42,267 nt of DNA, taken from assembly GCA_900404475.1 (NCBI GenBank), contig OUQQ01000158.1, positions 1-42,267 on the forward strand, given 5' to 3'. Positions 8,143-20,600 of this stretch are shown here, piece by piece. This stretch comes from Spongospora subterranea. Lineage: Eukaryota; Endomyxa; Phytomyxea; Plasmodiophorida; Plasmodiophoridae. How positions within the stretch are numbered: the first letter of the stretch is position 1; each line of letters opens with the position of its first letter. The notes below the pieces were generated by a model. That model was not told the DNA's origin, did not search any database, and worked only from the letters and a program-made list of their open reading frames with translations. The position numbers and the translations under genes were made by a program.

Positions 8143-11100
8143 TTAATTAGACTTGAAACGACGTTTGGCAGGCTTTATCCATGCTGCGTGTCGTCGCTGC
8201 CCGTATGGATCTAGGTAAACAGCGATAAACCCCAGTCCATACAAGGTCATAATAAATAGAACCAGACCCAGCAGAGTGAGTAACATGTTTGAAGGGTCGA
8301 TACCACTTTGTAGAAGAAATTGTTCGCCGTCAATTGGAAGGCTGTCCCCTTTCAGAATCGCAGAATCAAAAATCACATGAAGCCCATTGAATTCACATGA
8401 CGACATCGCTTCAATTGCAAAACTAAAGAAACAGCAGTAGCGAAAAGCGCCAAACGTTCTCGGATTATTTCGGGATATCAGCGTTGAACCAAAGAACAAA
8501 TTAAGGAGGTAATAGATAAAGGCGATAAGGTTCGCATGCCGTTGATTGTTGGTCATCAAACTGATTAGCAGAGTGGACGCTCCAGCAGCCATTGATGTCA
8601 ATATTATGATCAAGGTAAAAGTAAGAAACTTGAAAAGAGTAGGCTGTAGCCCAGCCATGATATACGTAATCAAGGCAAATATGAGCGCTGGAAGAAGCCG
8701 AAACGGGATTACATCTGTCATGAGCTTGGCGACCCAAAACGCCCCACAACTGTATGCACTTGGACATTCTCGACGCTGAATTATGCGTTCCGAAAAAAAA
8801 AGATCCATCGACGACAAACTGATAAGTGAAATGAACAAGCATGAGCAGGAAAACAGTCCAAATCGAGAGACCCCTCCACTGGAAAATCGGTTATCGAGTT
8901 TGAAAAACGCCCCGCCGAGAGCCAGTGCAACAACCACTGTGACCGCGTAATAAAGCAATAAATGATTGCTGGAGCGAGCACAGTTGCGAAAATGCCGTTT
9001 GCATAAACGTCGTACCTGTAATTGATCTTGATATGCACCCATATTCTGTGGAAATGAAGTATTTACCTGAGCCCAAAACGGTGAGCATCTAGAGGGTGCT
9101 TTCCTACAGACAAGTGTCATGGCCGAAATCATACTGAGAACTGTTTCCTGGTCTTCCTCAAATTCACGATGCATTCGATCCATGTTCAACCCATCATCAA
9201 GTGCCTCCAGCATAAACTCAAACGGGTTCTCTCCTGATACAGGTGCCATTGAAGTATGGCGAGAAATAAATTGAATTGCAGCGTCTGGAGTCCCGTTAAA
9301 TATCATCCGACCGCAATTTCCCATTAGTAAAACCCTATCAAATAACGGTAACAAATCTGGTGACGGCTGATGAATTGTCATTATCACTAAAGTAGAATGC
9401 GTCAGAGCACGCTTCCTTAAAATTCGCACAATTGATAGTGCATTAACACTATCAAGGCCAGTAGTCGGTTCGTCAAGAAGCAAAACATCATTCTGCGTTG
9501 TAGAGTTCATACTTTGAAAAAACAAACGGAATTTGAATACCTGTAAAACTAAACTTGTTGCTAAGGTTAATCGACGCTTTTCACCACCAGATAGCCCGGA
9601 AACGACGGAACCAGCAAGAGAAATAAGCCCGAATTCAAAGAGAACATTGGCTATATGACTATATAAATCATCATATGATGTAAAAAAAGAAATTCGAGTT
9701 TTCGCTGCAAAAGAAACAGTCTCCCAAACAGTCAGGGAAGGCAGTAAAGTGTCGTTTTGAGTGACATATCCAAGAGTTGTTTCCGCGCCGATCAGACCGA
9801 TACGCCCTGCAATAATGCCTGGTTTGTATACTCCTGTAAAATTGGGACGCAATCAGTTGGCGCATCTGAATGAATGTTGATAATGAAACTCACCAGAAAG
9901 CAGATCTAAAAACGTCGATTTACCACAACCAGACCTTCCAATAAGGGCAACTAGCTGAGCGCCAGAAATCAACCCAGATGAAGGATGTAAAATCACAGAG
10001 TGGCGCCGAGCCAGGTAAATATTTTGTAATCGATAGGATAAAGAATGCCAAAAAATTCCACGAAAAGGCTCCAATTCTTGGAGCAATGGTGACACAGATT
10101 CCTTGGATCTGGAACAAGTGTTTTTGATCGCGATGGAAATTTTAGGTGAAAAAGTGGATGTTTCGGATATCACATAAACAACTGCACCAACAAGGCAAAG
10201 CGCCATTGTTAGACTGATCGTTACACAAGATATCGCCAGGGCGATAAATGATGTTTCCGGCTCAATTTGATGCAGCTTAACGTTATCCATATTGACACGA
10301 TTGATTTCGAGATAGGGTTTTATACAAGACCCCGCTTTGCATGATCCGCGAAGGTGTAAGGACCCAAGTAATGGCACGCCAGCAAGAGGAAGAGACAATT
10401 TGAATTTTCCTGGACCATCAGGCTCAAAAGTAAATTTCAGATGACCCAATGTCGATTGCCAAAAATCAATATTAAGCTTCCCGACAATCCTAAGTCATTA
10501 AGCTTTAATATTTTGTGGCACATTAAGTGGAACCCTTACGCTGGACAGCCATTTATGTCTTCGGGAACTTTGTTGCAGGTGACAATTGTCTTCTTGCTGC
10601 ACGTTAATATCCTGGTTGCGCTCTCAGACGTTGGCTTGGAAATTTCACATTCTTGGCCTAACAAGGTTAATAGCTTAATTGAATGACCACATCGTCCAGA
10701 ACGGATGCTTCTTGTTAACAAGGAAAATTCTACTGTTTTTGCAGCCACGTCTATTGAGACATGGACCAAGTGATCACGAAGTCGGAACAAAATGTTATCT
10801 AAATAAGATGATGATAAACAATGCGATTCAAAACGAACTATCGTAAACGTGGCTACCTAATGTTTTGGCATATTCGAGCTGGCATTCGGCAAACTGTGTG
10901 CCAACCCCGCTAAGTGCTTGATCGCTGTAGACAGTCCCCGGTGGGCACATACGGGAGCCAAACTGACACTGCGATCCATAGAACCCGGGTGGGCATGAGC
11001 ATTTCGTTGTGAGTCCAAACTCGGCTTTCGTGCACGTCGAAAGAATAGGTTGGCAATCATCTTCCCTGATAAATCCTCCATTGATACACGTCAAACGGGA

Positions 11101-11181
11101 TGTAGGGCACGTTGTTGGATGGGATTGGGAAAATGGGGTAATAAGCGCTATGGCGATCATGAGACAGATCATGAGACGCAT
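8143..11181 (-). CDS. ABCG transporter with EGF-like ectodomain (ADP1-type)
   Basis: A membrane ABC half-transporter; substrate unknown. Six exons (11181-10857, 10798-10540, 10489-9894, 9833-9541, 9492-9067, 9015-8143) give 923 residues. The start MRLMICLMIAIALITPFSQS is a good signal peptide; an in-frame ATG at 11259 would add 26 residues. A Cys-rich ectodomain with an EGF-like CSCPPGFYGSQC follows, then a membrane helix. The nucleotide-binding domain has Walker A GRSGCGKST, signature SGLSGGEKRR, Walker B DVLLLDEPTTGLDS and the H-loop IHQPS. The C-terminal half has about six membrane helices. Order and length match yeast Adp1. Introns 9493-9540 (48 nt) and 9016-9066 (51 nt) are multiples of three without stops, so unspliced reading would insert 16 or 17 residues; removing them restores family continuity (LVLQ-NDVLLLDEP and PFWAQ-VRRLCKRHF). 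Confidence 0.92.
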
Positions 11182-11259
11182 AGAGGGACTGGAAAGCGTA
11201 TCGTATATCCTGACAAGGGAAATGTTACTACTGGTCAGTCGCGTCATCAGGGTAGACAA

Positions 11260-12039
11260 GGACTATGATGAGGGGCCCCGCATTACCGATTCACATGTAC
11301 TTCCCACTAACTGATGTCGATACGCCAACCAGAACAGGATTTACCATTGATGATGGTACTGTAAAGCGGACACGGCCCCAGTTGCCGTCACGTAGATTTG
11401 ACAGACAGGCGGACTCCGTGGCGAATCGCGTTGCCTACTGCTGCCAGATTGAGATTGGACCCGATGCTTGATTGGGGTTTGCATTTAACGCGAGTATACT
11501 AAAACGACCTTTCTAACCGCATGTTGAACTGAGTTTTTAGCGTACTCTCAAAATCAAACTCAACATAATGGAAATGAAAGCTGTAAAGATGTATCGAAAA
11601 GAGCAGCATCGCCAACAAAAACTTCAATGTTAAACTCAAAGCGGGAAATTTATTTAGGAACCCAATACTATCAGAGCCCATATATTTTCCAAGTTGAGAC
11701 CACCTTAATTTGCCCGAAGCGGAATGTGCATCAAGGTCGAGTGATGAAAGTGAGTGAGGAAATAGGATTAGGGGAGTAGTACGTCAAACTTGACGAGCGT
11801 GATTAGAGGTGATTTATCGAAATTTCAAGAATTTCGCCGTAGATTTACAGCTCATTTGTTCATCCTTGACGTGGATTAAAAGTCGGCACAAGGTGCAAAG
11901 AGGTTACGCTAACAGTGCAATGACGGCGCCATAGTAGTGTATATATAGGATATCACTCTCTTTGGCTATTTCTTCCAGGTAATTCATTGCCTCTCAGTCG
12001 TAGCGCCTTTTGATATCAACAACCAGAGGGATATCCACC
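11260..12039. other. Divergent intergenic region, ABCG to ATP synthase f
   Basis: No recognised gene. TATATATAG at 11940-11948 lies 92-100 bp before the ATP synthase f start codon and is a plausible TATA box. Between them, TTCCAG|GTAATTC..CTCAG (about 11975-11998) could be a tiny 5' UTR intron or chance. Short frames at 11265-11471 (+) and 11499-11681 (-) have no family signature. Confidence 0.4.
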
Positions 12040-12326
12040 ATGGGAGTTATGGATCATAAGCTGAAGGACGTCGCCTCATCCATTACGCCAGCGTCTATCA
12101 CAAATGCGTACTCATCGTGGTTCAAGAACTATAACGCGAAGTACGTCGTCCCCGGGAAATTCAGCCCGCTTGTGCACGTGTGTATGTTGGCAGGATCTAT
12201 CGGATATGCAATCGAATGGGTTTACAAAGGAGGTATGCTGAACTGACCACCATTGCCAGTATCTCCATTGAATAGGCTCTCTAACCCATTCTTTCAGATC
12301 ATCATAAAATTGCCAAACATCATTAA
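12040..12326 (+). CDS. ATP17: Mitochondrial ATP synthase subunit f
   Basis: A small membrane subunit of the F0 stator of the mitochondrial ATP synthase. Exons 12040-12232 and 12298-12326 encode 73 residues. The start ATG lies in CCACCATGG, an ideal initiation context. A polar N-terminus is followed by YNAKYVVPGKFSPLVHV and a single membrane helix (CMLAGSIGYAIEW). That matches the subunit-f order of KY..GKP..H, helix, GY..E. The 65-nt intron (12233-12297) has a CTAAC branch-like site. Splicing replaces a short readthrough end (GGMLN) with DHHKIAKHH, like the HHKxAxxH end of fungal subunit f. Confidence 0.85.
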
Positions 12327-12663
12327 TTTTGCTATAATACAAGTCATCCATTCAAAAACTTAACAAATACATATTCGTTGCAGAAAAAAATAGTCGTCGT
12401 GAACCATAACAGAACACATAAATGGGCGTTGCTGATTTTCTACTCCAAATTCAGGCGGATTGTTTTTCTCCATGAAATTAATCTGCTAGATGCCTCACAA
12501 TTTTCTATTAATTTTTATTGATTTTGAACTTGCCTTTCAGGCGCGTAATGCTGAACTTCCCCAAACATAATTAGGTTATTCTGCGGGCCTTGATCCTCTC
12601 CACATTGTGTACGCGGGGTTGGTCGTGGGCACCACACTAGACTAGACAACTGTCGCCGGGCCA
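12327..12663. other. Intergenic, ATP17 to MED4
   Basis: AT-rich sequence between two + strand genes. I see no further exon, RNA gene or clear TATA element in it. Confidence 0.4.
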
Positions 12664-13520
12664 ATGGCTGCCGTACAGGTCCATCTGAACGACATCATGT
12701 GCCAAGCGCAATGGCTGCTGGAAGCTCTGTCCAATCAGAATCTGGCGGCAGTTAGCACCCTAACTCAGCAGATATTGGCGAAGAACGGGCATATTCAGAC
12801 CATTGTCACCCATCGTAATGGCTGAACGCGATATCGGATCCATTATATTCAGGGTGATAATTAGTGATTGGAATATATGAGGCCGAGGAAAGGATATCGG
12901 ATATGAAGAAACGCATTGAAAATGTGGATTCGAGAATCATCGCTTTCGCATCACAGCTGGGGAATTTAGAGTCCTCCCTCTACGAGTCGGTTTTGGAAAT
13001 TCCAAAATGTGTAAATATCGATGGAAAATCAAGGAATGGTGAGAGTATTGCTGATATTGCTAATAGTTATCTCACGACTGTTGTGTCATGTTCTCCAGAG
13101 ACATGCTCCGTTCAGGATTTGTTGGTCCTATCGGAGCGGTTAGCCTTAGTAAGCTCCGCTCCTGCCGATTTCATCGAACACAACGGGGTGTCAATCTGCC
13201 GGCCACCTGCACCGCTCGAGGATTTAATGGCTGCCAGCCGCCTTCATCTATCAGTTGAAGGTGTGTTTGAGTCGTTTCCCAGAATGGTCGATTTGTGATT
13301 GTTGATGGCAGAGCTACGTCAGCAGCTGTCCACCAGCGATGGTACTCAATCAGGGGCAGCTGTTGATCAACAGACGCCGTCGATTCATCCTGCTAACGAT
13401 GTCATTAGCGACCTGTTTACGGATGAGGTCCCTGAGGATTGGGATGAAGATATGAGTGATTTTGATGCTGATGAGGTGACACGATCATGGATGGATGCCT
13501 CAGGATTGAAGCAATCATGA
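12664..13520 (+). CDS. MED4: Mediator complex subunit 4-like
   Basis: MED4 is a middle-module subunit of Mediator, which links transcription factors to RNA polymerase II. Exons 12664-12814, 12865-13260 and 13312-13520 encode 251 residues (human about 270). Introns are 50 and 51 nt. The N-terminal 100 residues are helical and probably coiled coil (ERISDMKKRIENVDSRI). The family box follows: LLVLSERLALVSSAPADF, then RPPAPLEDLMAASRLHL, matching the MED4 pattern of an Arg-Ile-Ser-type helix, Ala-Pro, and Arg-Pro-x-Pro then a short amphipathic helix. The C-terminus is very acidic (DEVPEDWDEDMSDFDADEV), like other MED4 tails. Identity rests on domain order. Confidence 0.65.
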
Positions 13521-13871
13521 GCATTGAAAATTATTTATCGGTAATTATGGAGGTAAACTGCATTTTTTACCTCATTGTTTTCGATGGTTCCTCGCTATTA
13601 ATCCAGAATGGCTGCACTCTGCTCAATGATCACTTCATCGGTAAGAATAGTATCAATCAAACTTGTAAAGGAGAATGATTGGCGAAACGCGTTGATATTA
13701 ATAGGGTCTTTACTTGTGAAATTACATCGATATGATCTTCGGGGCAATGTTATCAGTGCTGCATTATCCTGGAATCGACCAGCCCTATAGAACTATTATA
13801 TCAGCAAATGTGCAAATCCCAATAGGAACAAAAGCAGGCGGCGTCAATGCTTGAAATTTCAAAGAACATGC
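13517..13871 (+). other. Short gap with a possible small ORF
   Basis: It lies between the 3' ends of MED4 (+) and beta-mannosidase (-). A + strand frame ending at 13790 reads [20 protein letters not shown] and looks protein-like. A good donor/acceptor pair (GTAAGAATAG..TAAAG, about 13641-13670, 30 nt) precedes it. I could not join it to a convincing first exon. It may be 3' UTR sequence only. Confidence 0.2.
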
Positions 13872-16800
13872 TTACAGTGACGTATGTAGACACAAAAATG
13901 GTGTGATTTGTGATGTTGAGTACATAACAGTAATGACGTGATCTGATATTTGGTCAAGGTTCTCAATAGTCATGCTTGGTGAACTGAGTTTCACTTCCTT
14001 GAATTTATCGAACATATAATAGTTCTCTGTGATGAGTGATTGATTAATGAAAACCGATGCATGGATCAGCCCATGTAGTGAATGAGCGATATGAGCAATC
14101 GGAATGGAGGCGACTATTGTAGACGAATATGATCTGGGGCTGATATTTACTTGCAATTTGTGGAGAACATCCCCTGCCCAGCTCCAGTGTTCTACCCATA
14201 GCACAGCAGCCTGTTCTACAGGTCCATCAGCAATTAAATAAACTCGCAGATTATCATCGACAACATCCACAGACACAAAAACGGGGGAGAATATTTCTTT
14301 GATATGGTAATGGAGCATTTTCCACCGCTGTGTCCCGTACTCTAATGATGACCAACTCGCTCCAGGCCAAATACTATTAAGCTGCCAATAGAGAATACCC
14401 ATTGTTTTGAAATCAGATCGGTCGCGTCGCCATTTCTCTATTCCTGGTACCATATCAGTTAAAAATTTTGTCTCTTTGGAACTGGGATGTCGTCAATCAC
14501 CTGTTCTATAGCATATACTGAACACAAATAATCAACATCAACTAGGGGATGTAAATTGATGTTGTATAAGTACCATTGAACAGCTTGAGTTAAAAATATA
14601 GTGTTAGTTAGACTCTGGTTATCATTATAGTGAACTTGCCTTTGTATTTGTGAGATAATTTGTTCATTTCCGAATTCGTGCCGTTGACGATAGTTCATGA
14701 ATTCACTTCCCCAAACCAAGTCGCTCTCTGTTGCTACCTAATAGTAGTAATAATAGGTTAGTCATTGTGTGGCTGAATTAAACATGATTGCTTACTGATT
14801 TTAGCGTATCGACTGATGGCCAGCTCTGATATCCAAACTCACTGATGAATCTGGCTCCAGGATATGTATCTGGGTCAGCACAATCTCTGGATATTGTCGA
14901 AAAAATGCAGTCAGATTTAAAGGATCTTCAGCGATGAAACTAATTCACACTTTTCATAGTCATAGAAATGTACGTCTCCATATAGGTTAGAGTTAGGGTC
15001 ACCCCATCGTAATACAAACGGATCTTCAGATATCTGCCTGTATATAATTTAGGGCTGACCATGGTTTGAATATGAGAAACATGACCTTACCCATTGCTGG
15101 GTGAGGATATGATCAACTCAATTGCAGAATTTACAGAGCGAACAGCTTCCCTTATTGTTTCAATGTAGAGCCTAAACCAGCCTCCTACTCAGGCAATAAT
15201 TATAGAATTAACGCAACATGTTATCACTTGGCGTAATCAACAATATACAGATGGGAATTAGCTCGGGTCTCGTTATACCACGACATCCCAATCTGTTCAA
15301 AATTCACTAATTCTATTTGCCATCATGATGTTAACCACACCCACCTCATTCTCATTGTTGGTTCCCATCAGCACGATACTGGCATGAGAACTCAATCTTG
15401 CAACTTGCTCGACAACCTAATTTCAAAGAATCCATTAGAATATAGGAATTGAGGGTAAAAACTTCGGAGGCGCTGCAAAGTTGGGTCTGAAGTAAACTCA
15501 AATCTGTCCGAGAATAATGGTTATGTTATCAAATAACAATAACCACCTCAGCTTTGACGTTGTCAAGGAATGGTTGATCCCTTGGATAGGTAGCACATGC
15601 AAACATGAGCTCCTGCCATATCATTAATCCCAGCCGATCTGCGACGTCATACAAGTGATCTTCTTGATATACTCCTCCTCCCCAGACACGAATCATGTTC
15701 ATATTCGCATCAACAACGTTGGACAACATATCTTCAATTTCCGACCTGGAATACAATTAGATGATGAACCATGCCTAATATAAGGAAATACTCTGTGACA
15801 TTGGATTGGAACGAATCTAATGGAATTAAATTAGCCCCTTTAGCGAATATGTCACGTCCATTCACCCTAAGCATGAACGTCTCCCCTGGGTTTGTTCCAT
15901 ATATCGGCTCCCGAATTAACTCAACCTGGCGAATGCCGATATTGACAGTTTTAGGGTCGCGACCAAACCCGATTATGGAATATTTGGCGCGATATATGTG
16001 CTGCTGGCCATATCCACGAGGCCACCATAAAATAGGCTGAGGGATTTTGAAAATAAATTTGACGCAATGGGACCCTGAACCCAAGGGGACCACAGTATGT
16101 GATTGCTAATGGACACATAAGACAACGGTTTTCCGATGCCATTGTTATTATGATTTACATTATGGGCATCGAACGATGCCAACACTGTATAAGGCTGATT
16201 CCAGCCTTTGTCATCAATAGATAACAGTAGCTCCAGATCAACGCTGGAATTGTGATGATGTGTTTGAGTAAAAACAGCTCGATATATAAGCGGTCGTGCG
16301 CCGACTATTAGGTATGCGGATTTCCATATTCCCGAACCAGCGAAAGCAGGACCCTAAGCATTACCATTGCCGTTAGTAATATGTCACATTGACCCTACAA
16401 TCATGTATTAATACCCAATCCCAACCGAAATCACTCTGACTGTGATCAAGTCAGAAATTCTAGAAATGGATATGATGAACAGTATAAAAACCTTTTTCTG
16501 ATCATATTCCGATGAGGTATTGAGTATTTCAGCCAATCACTTGATGGTAATTCATATGGAGTAGCTCGAGCGCGATCCCGAGAATACGTAACTGGGGAAT
16601 GAATCGTCACCTGAAACAGCATGCAATTTTGGCTACGTTATATTTCCCATTCCAACGATCTTCACCTGTACAATATTACCGCAGCCAGGTTTAAAGGCCT
16701 TATGAATATCGAACATCCATGATCTAAACATATTATCAGCTGCTCCAACCTTGATGCCATTTACAGATATTTCTGCTACTGTGTCTATACCCTAATATAT

Positions 16801-17208
16801 GATATTGGTTGAAACCTCATCATAACCCTATTGTCACCTCAAAAATCAACTTTGCAGTCGATATATCTAGGTCTTCCGCTTTTAGTTCTTGAGCAGCAAT
16901 AGTTTTGGAAAATATCCAGAAAGATTCACGAGACACCCAGCGATACTCCCGCTCATTAAAGCGATATAGTGGGTCCCCGATTATTCCCGCTTTGTATAGG
17001 TCCAGAAATATATTGCCTGGTACAGAGCTGGGTATCTGGATGGTGGCATTACCATTTCGAACTCGCCAATCCATCCCATCCAGGGGTATAACCAGAGATT
17101 GGCCTGACCTGGGCTAAAGTGTCAGATCGATGGTTGGTTAAAGGATTCGGTCGGCGAAGGGCCTCACAAGCAAAAAGAGTAATATAGGATGATGACGAGA
17201 TATCTCAT
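13872..17208 (-). CDS. MANBA: Beta-mannosidase, GH2, secreted or lysosomal/vacuolar
   Basis: Removes terminal beta-linked mannose from N-glycan remnants. It has an N-terminal hydrophobic signal ([18 protein letters not shown]). Sixteen exons sum exactly in frame to 812 residues (human 879). Exon upper ends are 17208, 17108, 16791, 16610, 16439, 16353, 16105, 15745, 15416, 15292, 15171, 15037, 14886, 14737, 14517 and 14443. The sugar-binding domain has [12 protein letters not shown] and [15 protein letters not shown]. The barrel has [16 protein letters not shown], then GTNNENE, whose final Glu is the expected acid/base, and [10 protein letters not shown], whose Glu is the expected nucleophile. 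Later blocks (LYWQLN, SLEYG, WKMLHY) also fit. Most introns are 46-65 nt; the longest is 130 nt (15417-15546). Exon 15 is only 17 nt (14501-14517). Confidence 0.95.
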
Positions 17209-17611
17209 AACGGTTAATGAATCGGGACTACACTGCCCTATTCCCTTTACCTATCGCTATCAACCCCACACTCCCTGTCGTAACTTTCACCAAATGGGAC
17301 TACACTACCCGCTCTCCTCCATATCAACCCACTGCTATATACCCACACTCTATTGGAACGTTTGCATTGATGGTCAAACGACAATGCAATTTGTCAATGT
17401 GTCTTGAGTGATTCGGCTGTGGTCACTGGAAAAGGTGTGCTAGAGACTGATTAACAAACCTCCTGGGATATATTCATTAGCTAAATACAACTTCCTCACA
17501 GCTGTAGACAATATGTAATCTCAATGTTTTATTTTCCAATCAATTAGATTGAATATATATATAACTAAAACGCTTAATAAAAAAATGGAAAGCGCAGAGC
17601 GCTTCCGTCGG
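17209..17611. other. Intergenic, upstream of beta-mannosidase
   Basis: It holds the beta-mannosidase promoter region and the 3' flank of MON2. GGGACTACACT occurs twice (about 17225 and 17298). I see no gene here; the - strand frame beginning at 17784 is an overlap of the MON2 end. Confidence 0.4.
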
Positions 17612-20600
17612 TTATGACAGCGATAAAGTACGAGACACGGCATGCATTGCCTTGGAGAGTAGAACCTGAATTGAGGAATCCCTGGCACCAACGCAATCGA
17701 ACAACGTTGGCAGCACAGCTTGAAGCAAGGCGCGCCGCCCAATATATTTATGGCCTTGTTTGTCCTAGTACAATCATCATCCACTGTTGAAGAGTACCAA
17801 TGTCGCGCCCTACCTCGATTTCCATGCTGGATAGCCGAGTCAAAATAGTCTGAACCTCTTTAATTCTGAATCGTGGAAGTGGACGGTCGCTGAAAGAACA
17901 ATCACATAAAATGAATGCTATTCGTTGACTGGCACGTACCCCGCTATGTGGTCATCATGAGCGAATGCTCGCAACCTGTCAGTACAGAACTTTTGAAGGA
18001 CCGATAGTCCTTTCAAAGAGATATTCGCGGGCAAAGTTTCGACGAGACCAAATAAACTATCGACACCAGCTAACATTAACCTTACTTTTCCTGGCGGTTC
18101 GTTTGCTGCTTCTCTGGTTTTCAGACCAATAATGGTTTGCGACTCGTGCGACTTAACCAGTACTGATAGAAGATCATCCTGACAAAGAAATTCAACACAC
18201 CTGTGTCTGTGCTAAAACAAACCGTTGAGACCTGGATTTGGCTGTCGGCACGACCCGATTGTGGGATGACATGAACACAAAGCAATTGAACAAGCTGAAC
18301 TTGCAGTGCTTCATATTGAGTCAAATGATCAACTCCTAAAACGACACCATTTTCTGAGACTTGAATGCCGTTATGAGATGACCTGTAGAAGTTGAAACGA
18401 TTGGGGCCAAATTTAGATGAGCTGCTAACCTGGAAGGCATAAACGATAGAAATTCACAAAACGTCAGTTGTAATTCTTGCCAGAATTCCTGATGACTGTT
18501 TCCATCGTCATGGATGCGATTCAAAACTACGATCGCGCATGGAACAATTTCTATGAAAGCTGTAATAGCAGTGCTTATCATTTCCAAGGACGTGGTTCTA
18601 AACAACAATTATGTTGAAATCTCAAGCAAACAATCGTTTGAAACTATATCTAACGGTGATACAATGACGGAGTGCAGTGAGCGAAGAAGCGGAACAATAA
18701 GGTCGATGCGTCCCTAATTATTTCGCAGATTCAAAAACAGACTCCAAAAAAAGCGCAAACGTACTTGAACTTCAGGAGGGCAGCGTTGACAGTAAAGAGC
18801 CGAAAGAATTGGCATTGACCTGATCGCAAAAGCATTTGCTGTGATGCGATCGCTTTCCTGTGTCTCCCTACCCAAAAATTTTGAGAACGCATAGATGAAG
18901 TGCGAATATATTACGTCGAAACTGTCACTCCCCCAGCAACATATTTGACGACTTGTAGGAGGACGGCAGCGTAAAGATGCGCTGGTGATTCGACAACGAT
19001 TAATCGATCTATTAAGAGTAAGGTCGCTCGTTGCAGGGATGTCTCACGCCGACATTGAGGAACGGGTTCTCGAGCTTGAGTAGGCGCTATGACAAAATAA
19101 GAGAAAAAACGAGTAAATTAAACCTTGTCAAAATACCAAGACTGGCTAAATGATCCGCAAGCTGCATCGTAAAGATTGTCAGTCAACAATAAGAACGTTG
19201 TCACTGGAGACGAAACATACCTGAAGAAATAGTAGAAGATCTTGTCCAGAGAATAAATTTGAGGACGATTCTCCGATCAAAGAAGAAACGCAATCAAGCA
19301 ACTCAGTGTATACGTCGAAAGGAACATCGGAGTGCAGTTCCATTGCATGAAGAACGACAGATTGAAACAGTATCACAACCTATAATGCAACGTTTGAGAA
19401 ACTTAAAAAGAAAAAAAATCAAGATGTACTTGATCAGTCAAATTTCTGTTAGCCGATAACACGATGACTGTTGACGGAGATTGAAGAATTTCACGTATTG
19501 AAGCGATTGCGTAATGAGCAACTTCAGAACTCTCCATGCAAATTGCGTTCCGGACAAACCTGTAGAACGATATAAGAAAAGAGAACCAAAAAACGACATA
19601 ATCTATGCTACGTCAAAAATGTGGCCCAAGCTTTGCACCCATCAACGCTTTCATGAAATCGGAAGAACTGACGCAATACTCTGGCCGATCCTTGCAGGGC
19701 ATGCACCCGTGTTTCGTCCCATTGTTTTTCGGCAGTGTCCCGGCTGTGGTGCATAACCATCATCAGAGGCAGACCGGTTGCCACCTCAGTTCTAAGAGTC
19801 GTTAGCTCTTACCATTTACAAGATAAATAACAATAACAATTCTTACCCTAACTGAGACGCAGATTCTACCTCGCTGGGTAGATCGCGTTTTAGCTTATCC
19901 GGATTAAACAAGGAACCATACAATCGAAACAAAATTTCATTGAGGCAAGAGTCCCAGCTTTCCAACGAAATGTAGGCACCGCATACGGCGAATGTGGAAT
20001 GTAGGATTTGAACAGCACTGTTGCGAAGCTCAGCTCTTGAATCCATGCATAAACCCGCGAGTTCACAGAAGAGGACTGATTGGAGATCGTCTGCTACTTT
20101 GTTCGCCAGCCCAGGATCTGCAGTGGGTGTACTTTCCCCGTTTGCCCTTAAACGGATAAGATGATCCGAAACCTAATTGAAACGATATTTGGTAAGGGAA
20201 ACAAAAACCAAAAAAAATCAACGACCTGCCAAAGAAGCCCAATTGACGTGAAACTAATGTTAGCAACAAGCCGTTGTCGTCCATACATCCCAATGGTATG
20301 GACCAAGCTTGCATAAAATTCGTTTGGGAAAGCGTCTGGAAAATGGAGTAAGTGTTAGCAGGGAAACAAAAAATATCGCATGTTCCCATTACCGAGAAAA
20401 TCGTCAACGATGAGCTGAACCACCTTGAAAGCCAGGGGAATATGATCAGAAACATCCAAAGAAATAACGTCACCCAGCAGAACAATGATTGTTGGCCATC
20501 CATCGCCCAGCGTGGATCCCTGAACAATTGTCATAAACAAAAAATGGCGTTGGACAGCATGATAAGAGTTGACATTGGTTTGTAAGATATCATAAAGAGC

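Noticed and set aside
17521..17784. 87-codon - strand ORF at the MON2 end
   Set aside because: Out of frame with the MON2 C-terminal helix motif that stops at 17612; it has no independent support.
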